A stretch of 14,256 nucleotides of DNA, taken from positions 1-14,256 of the forward strand of contig JAPLUA010000286.1 of the NCBI GenBank assembly GCA_026397855.1, in the 5' to 3' direction. Below, piece by piece: positions 7,008 through 12,762 of this stretch. Below the pieces are notes generated by a model. It saw only the letters and a program-made list of their open reading frames with translations. It was not told the origin of the DNA and searched no databases. The translations under genes and the position numbers were made by a program. Each line of letters opens with the position of its first letter. Position 1 is the first letter of the stretch. Source of the DNA: Verrucomicrobiota bacterium (lineage in GTDB: Bacteria; Verrucomicrobiota; Verrucomicrobiia; Limisphaerales; UBA8199).

Positions 7008-7081
7008 CGTAGCCGCTAACGTCAGTTGGCGCACTATTCCTCCGGGGCACAGATCAGCGCCAACTGACGTTGGCGGCTACG
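7008..7081. repeat. REP-like inverted pair (REPIN-type), family 2
   Basis: Two 25-nt arms, 7008-7032 and 7057-7081, are inverted copies with one mismatch, separated by 24 nt. Each arm holds its own hairpin: in the right arm CGCCAAC-TGAC-GTTGGCG (7058-7075), a 7-bp stem with a 4-nt loop. The left arm has the same hairpin with one changed base. The sequence is unrelated to the repeat at 775-953 but the architecture is the same. It lies between the SDR stop and the promoter of the propeller gene, and the whole could fold into one long hairpin that protects or ends the upstream transcript. Confidence 0.8.
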
Positions 7082-7131
7082 GCCCCGCGGTTTCCTGAAC
7101 CAACTGTATTTCAACCATCTCGGTTAACCCT

Positions 7132-7160
7132 TTGACACCCGTGCCTGGTTTGGATTAACT
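7132..7160 (+). promoter_or_regulatory. promoter-like sequence for the PQQ-propeller gene, possibly leaderless
   Basis: A perfect -35 consensus TTGACA at 7132-7137 is followed after 17 bp by TTAACT at 7155-7160 as a weak -10. The -10 ends 7 nt before the ATG at 7168, so a transcript starting at the normal distance would begin at or next to the start codon. No Shine-Dalgarno is present, which fits a leaderless mRNA. Confidence 0.45.
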
Positions 7161-7167
7161 CCCACTT

Positions 7168-8364
7168 ATGAAAATCTATACCGTTGCCGCGGCGCTCGCC
7201 CTGGCCTGTGCTGTCACAACTACTGCCCACGCCGTTGACTGGTACCGCTGGCGTGGCCCGGATTTGAACGGCATTTCCAAGGAAACTGGCTGGCAGGCGA
7301 GCTGGCCCGAGGCCGAGCCCAGGCAGTTGTGGAAAGCGTCGGTCGGCACCGGCTTCTCCTCCTTCTCCGTCAGCGGCGGGCGGGTCTATACGATGGGCAA
7401 CACCAACGATACCGACCTGGTCTCCTGCCTTGACGCCCGGAGCGGCGCGTTCATCTGGCAACACGCCTACCCTTGCCCGCTCGACCCGAAGAACTTCGAG
7501 GGCGGACCTGGGGCAACGCCGACGGTGGATGGCGACTTCGTTTACACGTTCAGCCGCAAGGGGCATGTTTATTGCCTGAACGCCGCGGACGGCAAGGTCG
7601 TCTGGACGAAGAACCTGAACAGGGAGCTTGCCATGGAGATTCCCACCTGGGGATTTGCCGGCTCGGCGCTGGTGGAGGGGAACCTGGTGATCCTGAATGC
7701 GGGCAACGCTGGCATTGCCCTGGACAAAAAGAGCGGAAAGGTGGCCTGGGAATCCGGGAAAGGCCCCGGCGGCTATGCGACCGCTGTCCCGCTGGCCGGG
7801 ACCGATGGGGGCGTAGCCATGTTTTCGCGGCAATCGCTGATCGCCGTGAGGGCTGCCGACGGCCACGAGTTGTGGAGCTACCCCTGGAAGACATCCTATG
7901 ATGTCAATGCCGCCGACCCGGTCATTGCCGGCGACCGTGTGTTTATGTCGTCAGGCTATAACCACGGTGCGACCGTCATCCGCGTTAAGGGCAGCCAGGC
8001 CGAGAAGGTCTGGGAGAACAAGAACATGCGCAACCATTTCAACAGTTGCGTCCTTTGGCAGGAGCACCTCTACGGCGTGGATGAAAGCGAGCTCCGCTGC
8101 CTGGCTTTCGACACGGGCGAAGTGAAATGGAAGTATCCCCAGTTCGGCAAAGGGTCGCTGATGCTGGCGGACGGCAAGCTGATCGGGCTGGGCGAAAAGG
8201 GCGAGCTCATCATCGCCGAAGCCACGCCCTCGGCCTTCAAGCCGATCGCCCGCGCGCAGGTTCTGACCGGCAAATGCTGGACCATGCCTGTGCTGTCCAA
8301 CGGCCACATCTACTGCCGCAACGCGCGCGGCGACACGGTCTGCCTTGATGTGGGCGGAAAGTAG
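7168..8364 (+). CDS. secreted PQQ-like beta-propeller repeat protein
   Basis: A 398-residue exported protein. Residues 1-22 form a Sec signal peptide (M-K-I-Y, hydrophobic core, T-A-H-A cleavage site). The mature protein opens W-Y-R-W-R-G-P-D-L-N-G-I-S, a motif common at the start of PQQ-like propeller proteins in Planctomycetes and Verrucomicrobia. Repeated blades each carry a pattern such as V-Y-C-L-N-A-A-D-G-K-V-V-W-T, I-A-L-D-K-K-S-G-K-V-A-W-E, I-A-V-R-A-A-D-G-H-E-L-W-S and L-A-F-D-T-G-E-V-K-W-K, the signature of the BamB/quinoprotein propeller. No cytochrome c CxxCH motif is present, and a quinone-dependent enzymatic role is not shown by the sequence; a binding or scaffolding role is equally possible. 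It is a single gene, convergent with argC (18 bp apart), with its own promoter-like sequence upstream. Confidence 0.88.
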   Translation: MKIYTVAAALALACAVTTTAHAVDWYRWRGPDLNGISKETGWQASWPEAEPRQLWKASVGTGFSSFSVSGGRVYTMGNTNDTDLVSCLDARSGAFIWQHAYPCPLDPKNFEGGPGATPTVDGDFVYTFSRKGHVYCLNAADGKVVWTKNLNRELAMEIPTWGFAGSALVEGNLVILNAGNAGIALDKKSGKVAWESGKGPGGYATAVPLAGTDGGVAMFSRQSLIAVRAADGHELWSYPWKTSYDVNAADPVIAGDRVFMSSGYNHGATVIRVKGSQAEKVWENKNMRNHFNSCVLWQEHLYGVDESELRCLAFDTGEVKWKYPQFGKGSLMLADGKLIGLGEKGELIIAEATPSAFKPIARAQVLTGKCWTMPVLSNGHIYCRNARGDTVCLDVGGK

Positions 8365-8382
8365 TCCGCGCCCCGCAGGGCA

Positions 8383-9420
8383 TCAAAGCAAGCCCGCAGT
8401 TTCGGGGAAGCCGCAGAGGATATTCATGCTCTGCACGGCCTGCCCGCCGGCGCCTTTGACAAGGTTGTCCTCGGCGCTCATGACGATCAGCCGGCCCGTT
8501 CGCAGGTCGAGCCGCCAGGCGATCTCAATCACATTGGTGCCGACCACGTTCTTGGTATCCGGCAGCGCTTTGCCCTCCAGCAGCCGGACGAAGGGCTCGT
8601 TGGAATAGGCCGCCCGGTAGCAGGTGGCGATCTTCTCTCCCAGCCCGTCCGATCCCCCGGCCGGCGTCAGATAGAGGGTTGTCAGGATGCCGCGATTCAC
8701 CGGGATCAAGTGGGGCGTGAACTGGATCGTGACCTGGAGGTCCGCCGCGAGCGACAGCTCCTGCTCGATTTCCGACAGGTGCCGGTGCTTGGGCAGGCCG
8801 TAAGGGCGGACGCTCTCGTTGCACTCGACGAACAGGTAATCGAGCTCGGCCTTGCGGCCGGCGCCGCTGACCCCGCTGAGGGAATCGGCGATGATGCCTT
8901 CGGGCTTGATCAGCCCCGCTTTCAGCAGCGGGATCGTCGGCAGCAGGATGCTGGTGGGGTAACAGCCCGGCGAGGCGATGAGCGAGGCGGGCTTGATTTG
9001 GGCGCGATAGACCTCCGGCAAGCCATAGACCGCCTGCGCCAGCAGCTCGGGCGCCGGATGGTCATGGGCATAGAAGTCCTTATAGACGGCGGCGCTCCTC
9101 ACCCGGAAATCGGCGCTTAGATCAATGACCTGGCAGCCCAGTTGGAGCAGGGGAACAGCGAACTCCGCGGCGACGCCATGCGGCAGGGCCAGAAAGACGA
9201 TCTGGGCCTGCTTGGCCAGCAATTCGGCCCTAGGCTCGCTGAAACACAGGTCTTTGGCCCGCGGATGATGGGCGAATTTCGGGAAGATCTGCGCAAGGCT
9301 CTGCCCCGCATATTGGCGGGAGGTAACCGCAGCCAGCTCCGCGTGCGGATGCGATAGAAGCAACCGCACCAGCTCTTCACCGGAATAGCCCGACGCACCT
9401 ACAATGGCGACTTTCTTCAT
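8383..9420 (-). CDS. argC: N-acetyl-gamma-glutamyl-phosphate reductase
   Basis: 345 residues, the normal length for type 1 ArgC. The enzyme reduces N-acetylglutamyl phosphate to the semialdehyde with NADPH, the third step of arginine synthesis, in the cytoplasm. The NADP-binding loop G-A-S-G-Y-S-G is at residues 8-14, L-P-H-G-V-A-A-E at about 79-86 and S-A-D-F-R at 102-106. The catalytic Cys153 sits in S-P-G-C-Y-P-T-S, and the C-terminal D-N-L-V-K-G-A-G-G-Q-A-V-Q-S-M-N closes the domain. No other arg gene is in the window, so it is not in an arginine cluster here. It lies downstream of rplM-rpsI on the same strand but is separated by an intrinsic terminator, so it is probably transcribed on its own. 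ATG at 9420 is the natural start; no Shine-Dalgarno is seen. Confidence 0.96.
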   Translation of the reverse strand: MKKVAIVGASGYSGEELVRLLLSHPHAELAAVTSRQYAGQSLAQIFPKFAHHPRAKDLCFSEPRAELLAKQAQIVFLALPHGVAAEFAVPLLQLGCQVIDLSADFRVRSAAVYKDFYAHDHPAPELLAQAVYGLPEVYRAQIKPASLIASPGCYPTSILLPTIPLLKAGLIKPEGIIADSLSGVSGAGRKAELDYLFVECNESVRPYGLPKHRHLSEIEQELSLAADLQVTIQFTPHLIPVNRGILTTLYLTPAGGSDGLGEKIATCYRAAYSNEPFVRLLEGKALPDTKNVVGTNVIEIAWRLDLRTGRLIVMSAEDNLVKGAGGQAVQSMNILCGFPETAGLL

Positions 9421-9429
9421 AGTCAGTAG

Positions 9430-9457
9430 ATTCTAATCAATACGATGCAATAGTCCA
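9430..9457 (-). promoter_or_regulatory. candidate argC promoter
   Basis: On the minus strand, TGGACT (9452-9457, 4 of 6 matches to the -35 consensus) and TAGAAT (9430-9435, 5 of 6 to the -10) are 16 bp apart. The -10 ends 9 nt before the argC ATG, so the leader would be only a few nucleotides. The -35 overlaps the first unit of the heptad array. Because rpsI ends in a terminator, argC needs a promoter in this gap. Confidence 0.35.
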
Positions 9458-9508
9458 TGGTTTGCAGTCCACGGTCCACAGTCCACGGTCCGTGGTCCGT
9501 GGTCCCCA
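9453..9508. repeat. 7-bp tandem repeat array
   Basis: Eight consecutive 7-nt units in register: GTCCATG, GTTTGCA, GTCCACG, GTCCACA, GTCCACG, GTCCGTG, GTCCGTG, GTCCCCA. All begin GT and seven begin GTCC. The switch from GTCCACG to GTCCGTG creates a palindrome, CCACGG-T-CCGTGG at 9483-9495, so the array can fold back imperfectly on itself. It sits between the rpsI terminator and the argC promoter region. Confidence 0.8.
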
Positions 9509-9524
9509 TTCCCTGCTGCCCCAT

Positions 9525-9555
9525 AAAAAAACCCCGCCGGATTGAACCAGCGGGG
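9525..9555 (-). terminator. intrinsic terminator of the rplM-rpsI operon
   Basis: Read on the minus strand: a 9-bp GC-rich stem (CCCCGCTGG, 9555-9547, with CCGGCGGGG, 9540-9532, one G-U pair), a 6-nt loop, then seven T residues (9531-9525). It begins 20 nt after the rpsI stop codon. This is a textbook rho-independent terminator and separates the ribosomal operon from argC. Confidence 0.93.
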
Positions 9556-9575
9556 CGGTGAAATCTCCAGTGCGA

Positions 9576-9992
9576 TTAACGCTTGCTGTACTGGAAGCGT
9601 TTCCGGGCGCCGGGCTGGCCGTATTTCTTGCGCTCTTTCATGCGCGAATCGCGCGTGAGAAAGCCTTCGGCCTTCAGGATGGGCCTGAAGTTGGCATCCA
9701 CGGTGAGCAGCGCGCGGGCCAGACCATGGCGCACCGCGCCAGCCTGACCGTTCGGGCCGCCCCCGGCGACGGTGACCTGGGCGTCGAACTTGTCGGCGGT
9801 CGCAGTGATCGTCAAGGGCTGGATCGCCACGACCCGGAGGGCTTCCATCGGGAAGTATTTCTCCAGCGGGCGGCCATTGATCACGATCTTGCCGGTTCCG
9901 ACCGTGAGACGGATGCGGGCGACGGCGGTCTTGCGACGGCCGGTGCCGAGGTTGTGCTGGGGTTTGTTTTCGGAAAGCTTGATGTCAGACAT
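9576..9992 (-). CDS. rpsI: 30S ribosomal protein S9
   Basis: 138 residues. The conserved start of the S9 core G-T-G-R-R-K-T-A-V-A-R-I-R-L is at about residues 16-29. G-G-G-P-N-G-Q-A-G-A-V-R-H-G-L-A-R-A-L matches the central S9 motif, and the C-terminal tail ends in the basic K-R-F-Q-Y-S-K-R that reaches the P-site tRNA in known ribosomes. An N-terminal stretch of about 15 residues precedes the core. It follows rplM with a 42-nt gap, the classic L13-S9 order, and is followed by an intrinsic terminator. There is no Shine-Dalgarno in the gap. Confidence 0.98.
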   Translation of the reverse strand: MSDIKLSENKPQHNLGTGRRKTAVARIRLTVGTGKIVINGRPLEKYFPMEALRVVAIQPLTITATADKFDAQVTVAGGGPNGQAGAVRHGLARALLTVDANFRPILKAEGFLTRDSRMKERKKYGQPGARKRFQYSKR

Positions 9993-10034
9993 GCCTGAAA
10001 GAGGTTGCTGGTTGATGATTCGAGGTAAAAAGTG

Positions 10035-10469
10035 CTACTTGGCGGGTGCCAGCGGCTGGGGCTGCTGGGCGGAATGCGGATGCTGGTCGCCTTTGTAGAC
10101 TTTCAGCTTGGTCATGAGAACCCGGCCAAGGCGGTTCTTGGGAACCATGCCGCGCACGGCGTGCATGATGAGCTTCTCAGGCTGGCTCGCGCGGACCTGG
10201 GCGACAGAGCGATACTTCTCGCCGCCTTTCCACCCGGAATAGCTCATGAACTTCTTGTCGGTCTCTTTCTTGCCGGTCACGGCGACCTTCTCGGCATTGA
10301 TGACCACAACGAAGTCCCCCGCGTCAAGGTGAGCGGTATAGACGGGCTTGTTCTTCCCGCGCAGGACATTGGCAACCTGAGCCGCGAGGCGGCCGAGAAC
10401 GGCGCCATTGGCGTCAATCACGTGCCACTTGCGCTGTTCCAAATTCACTTTCGGCAAATGCGTTTTCAT
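10035..10469 (-). CDS. rplM: 50S ribosomal protein L13
   Basis: 144 residues, normal for L13. W-H-V-I-D-A-N-G-A-V-L-G-R-L-A near the N-terminus, L-R-G-K-N-K-P-V-Y-T-A-H-L-D-A-G-D-F-V-V-V-I-N-A-E-K in two adjoining blocks, A-V-R-G-M-V-P-K-N-R-L-G-R, and L-K-V-Y-K-G-D-Q-H-P-H-S-A-Q-Q-P at the C-terminus are all L13 signatures. L13 is an early-assembly protein of the large subunit. The ATG at 10469 gives the family N-terminus M-K-T-H-L-P-K; the frame is open upstream to 10517, but that part overlaps the promoter and has no homologous character. First gene of the rplM-rpsI operon, divergent from lspA. Confidence 0.98.
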   Translation of the reverse strand: MKTHLPKVNLEQRKWHVIDANGAVLGRLAAQVANVLRGKNKPVYTAHLDAGDFVVVINAEKVAVTGKKETDKKFMSYSGWKGGEKYRSVAQVRASQPEKLIMHAVRGMVPKNRLGRVLMTKLKVYKGDQHPHSAQQPQPLAPAK

Positions 10470-10494
10470 CTCAAATCTGATCAAAGGAGCGCTC

Positions 10495-10522
10495 AATCTA
10501 TCAGACGGCTCGCCCAAGTCAA
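10495..10522 (-). promoter_or_regulatory. sigma70-type promoter for rplM-rpsI
   Basis: On the minus strand, TTGACT (10517-10522) and TAGATT (10495-10500) are separated by 16 bp. The predicted start would leave a leader of roughly 20 nt before the rplM ATG at 10469. The 11-nt stretch TTGACTTGGGC at the -35 box is also found at the candidate promoter of the ABC-F gene (2960-2970, minus strand). Confidence 0.5.
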
Positions 10523-10637
10523 CAGGGTATTTCGTTGGATGGACAAATAACCCCGGTTAGGTCAAAATGGGTTGTCTTTTATGGACCAACGGCTTAAACC
10601 AGCTCCCATCGCGAGCACAAGATTATCGAATTGGCAG

Positions 10638-11147
10638 ATGCGGACACCCAGTCGCCGCATCCTGCTGATCGGCTTGCTTGTGGTCGCGCTCGACCAATTG
10701 ACCAAGCAGCTCGTGCTGCGGTTCCTCGGCTACGCCCAGGAGATGGTGGTCATCCAAGGCTTCTTCAAGTTCGTGCATTGGGGAAACACCGGCGCGGCCT
10801 GGAGCCTGTTTCGCGGCAACAACGAACTGCTGGCGGGCGTCGCGCTGGTGGCGCTGCTCATCCTGTTCCTGAGCCGGCATCATTTCGACTCGCGCACCCT
10901 GCTCAGCCAGGTCGCGTTTGGCATGATCTGCGGGGGCATCGTGGGCAACCTCATTGACCGGCTTTGGGCCGGGCATGTGATTGATTTCATCTACTTCTAC
11001 ATCGAGCCGCGAGTCGGCACAGAGCTGGGTTTCCCCGCCTTCAACCTGGCCGACAGCGCCATCTGCAGCGGGGTGGCGCTGGTCTTCCTGATTACCTGGC
11101 GCAGCGACCACCCGTCCCAGCCGGCGGAGCCGTCGCCATCGAATTGA
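10638..11147 (+). CDS. lspA: lipoprotein signal peptidase (signal peptidase II)
   Basis: 169 residues with four hydrophobic membrane segments, an inner-membrane aspartyl protease that cleaves the signal peptide of diacylated prolipoproteins. All the residues known to matter in the family are visible: Asp19 (A-L-D-Q-L-T-K), N104-L-I-D107-R, and N136-L-A138-D139-S, with Asp107 and Asp139 as the catalytic pair. I chose ATG at 10638, which gives M-R-T-P-S-R-R directly before the first membrane helix and the usual length. ATG at 10581 would add 19 residues that use rare A/T-ending codons (AGA, TTA) and lack family character. It precedes rluD by 9 nt, the conserved lspA-rluD pairing seen in many bacteria. 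Confidence 0.95.
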   Translation: MRTPSRRILLIGLLVVALDQLTKQLVLRFLGYAQEMVVIQGFFKFVHWGNTGAAWSLFRGNNELLAGVALVALLILFLSRHHFDSRTLLSQVAFGMICGGIVGNLIDRLWAGHVIDFIYFYIEPRVGTELGFPAFNLADSAICSGVALVFLITWRSDHPSQPAEPSPSN

Positions 11148-11156
11148 TCCCCGGCG

Positions 11157-12107
11157 ATGTCCTCCGCCCGCACCGAAGTCCTGACCATTGAACACACCCT
11201 GCTGGCGGAGCGGTTGGACACTTTCCTGCGCGACCGTTTTCCCGCCGTGTCGCGGGGGGCGATCCAGCGGCTGATTGACGAGGGCCACATCCGGGTCAAC
11301 GGGCGCACGGTCAAGCCGACCCATTCGCCGCGCGCCGGCGAGCAGGTGGAGGTGCGCTGGCCGGAAGCCGCGCCCGCCAGGGCGCAGCCGGAGGAGATGC
11401 CGCTCGAGATCCTGCACGAGGACGACTCCCTGCTGGTGCTGAACAAGCCGCCGGGCCTCGTGGTTCACCCGGCCGCCGGCCACCAGGAGCACACGCTCGT
11501 CAACGCGCTGCTGCATCATTGCGCCGGGAAACTGAGCGGCATTGGCGGCGTGGCGCGCCCGGGCATTGTCCACCGCCTCGACAAGGATACCAGCGGCTGC
11601 CTGGTCGTGGCCAAGAATGACGAGGCGCACCTGGCGCTCTCCGCCCAGTTCGCGTCGCGGAAGGTGGAGAAGATCTACCGGGCGATCGTGTGCGGCGGGA
11701 TGCCGCGCGACCAGGGGGAAATCCGCGCGGCCATCGCGCGCCATCCCTCGCACCGGAAGCGCATGGCGGTGAACGATGATACCGGCCGGGAGGCGCGGAC
11801 GACCTACCGCGTTCTGGAGCGTCTGCGTGAGGCGACGCTGGCCGAGGTGGTGCTCCATACCGGCCGGACGCACCAGATCCGGGTGCATTTCCAGTTCATC
11901 GGCTTCCCGATTGTCGGCGATGAGACCTACGGGAACCGGCAGAACCAGCGTTTGACCGAGCTGACGAATTACACGGCACCGCGGCAGATGCTCCATGCCG
12001 GCCGGTTATCCTTCACGCATCCGCGCACGGGCAAGCGCATGGCCTTCACCGCGCCGGAGCCGGAGGATTTCCTGGATGCGCTGTCGGCCCTTCGTGAAAC
12101 CGCCTGA
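11157..12107 (+). CDS. rluD: RluA/RluD-family 23S rRNA pseudouridine synthase
   Basis: 316 residues. An N-terminal S4 RNA-binding domain (about 18-70: R-L-D-T-F-L-R-D-R-F, V-S-R-G-A-I-Q-R-L-I-D-E-G, I-R-V-N-G-R) is followed by the catalytic domain. The catalytic motif is G-I-V-H-R-L-D-K-D-T-S-G with Asp142 as the nucleophile. Further family motifs are L-N-K-P-P-G-L-V-V-H-P, T-G-R-T-H-Q-I-R-V-H and Y-G-N-R. Length and S4 domain match RluD, which makes the pseudouridines of helix 69 in the large subunit. RluC and RluD cannot be separated by motif alone, but lspA-rluD linkage favours RluD. It starts 9 nt after lspA and ends 7 nt from a convergent regulator gene. Confidence 0.9.
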   Translation: MSSARTEVLTIEHTLLAERLDTFLRDRFPAVSRGAIQRLIDEGHIRVNGRTVKPTHSPRAGEQVEVRWPEAAPARAQPEEMPLEILHEDDSLLVLNKPPGLVVHPAAGHQEHTLVNALLHHCAGKLSGIGGVARPGIVHRLDKDTSGCLVVAKNDEAHLALSAQFASRKVEKIYRAIVCGGMPRDQGEIRAAIARHPSHRKRMAVNDDTGREARTTYRVLERLREATLAEVVLHTGRTHQIRVHFQFIGFPIVGDETYGNRQNQRLTELTNYTAPRQMLHAGRLSFTHPRTGKRMAFTAPEPEDFLDALSALRETA

Positions 12108-12114
12108 TGGCGGC

Positions 12115-12756
12115 TTATTGTTTCAGGTACTTGACCACGGCCTCGGTGCGGGAGCTGACGTGCAGCTTCCGATAGGTGTTCCGGACGTATTCGCGCACGG
12201 TCTCGTTCGCGATGCCCAGCCGGTCGGCGATCTCCTTGTAGCGATAGCCTTCGGCCAGGAGGGCAAGGGTCTCGCGTTCGCGGCGGCTCAGGACCGCCAT
12301 TTCCGAGGCGGCAGCCTCCTGCTGCTGGAAGTAATGGACCACTTTGCCGGCCATCTGGCGGGTCAGGGGCATTCCCCCCAGCAAAGCCTCGTGGATGGCT
12401 TCCACCAGCTTTTCGCCGGTGGTCCGCTTGAGCAGGTAACCACTGGCCCCGGCCTTGAGCGAGTTGAACAGGTATTCACCCTCGTCATAGACCGTGAGCA
12501 TGACGATCGAGAGCGACGGCACGGCAGCCTTCAGGCTGCGAACGCACTCGATCCCCGACATGCCGGGCAGGCCGATGTCCATCAAGACCACATCGGGCTT
12601 CAGCCCGGGTATTTCGGCCAGCGCGGTCTCGCCGTCTGCGTAAGATCCGACCACTTCGAAGCCGCCGGCGCGGCCGAGGAGCTTGCCCAGGCTGTCGGCG
12701 ACCCGGGCCTGGTCTTCCACGATGGCGATCCGGACAGGCTTGGATGGTGTTCTCAT
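12115..12756 (-). CDS. NarL/LuxR-family response regulator
   Basis: 213 residues. The N-terminal receiver domain has acidic E14-D15, phospho-acceptor Asp60 in V-V-L-M-D-I-G-L-P-G-M-S-G, Thr88 and Lys110. The C-terminal GerE-type helix-turn-helix begins L-S-R-R-E-R-E-T-L-A-L-L-A-E-G and continues K-E-I-A-D-R-L-G-I-A-N-E-T-V-R-E-Y-V-R-N, the DNA-recognition element of the NarL group. All key residues are intact. It starts 6 nt after the stop codon of the sensor kinase gene, so the two are one operon and form a cognate pair. Target genes cannot be inferred; none of the intergenic sequences here shows an obvious site for it. Confidence 0.93.
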   Translation of the reverse strand: MRTPSKPVRIAIVEDQARVADSLGKLLGRAGGFEVVGSYADGETALAEIPGLKPDVVLMDIGLPGMSGIECVRSLKAAVPSLSIVMLTVYDEGEYLFNSLKAGASGYLLKRTTGEKLVEAIHEALLGGMPLTRQMAGKVVHYFQQQEAAASEMAVLSRRERETLALLAEGYRYKEIADRLGIANETVREYVRNTYRKLHVSSRTEAVVKYLKQ

Positions 12757-12762
12757 AGAGGT

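Noticed and set aside
9453..9508. Heptad array as a possible CRISPR remnant
   Set aside because: Units are 7 nt with no spacers and no cas genes nearby, so it is a tandem repeat, not CRISPR.
10581..10637. 19-residue N-terminal extension of LspA
   Set aside because: Rare A/T-ending codons, no family similarity, and a natural ATG at 10638 right before the first membrane helix.
12108..12114. Possible terminator between rluD and the convergent response regulator
   Set aside because: Only 7 bp separate the stop codons and no hairpin with a T-run is visible there.
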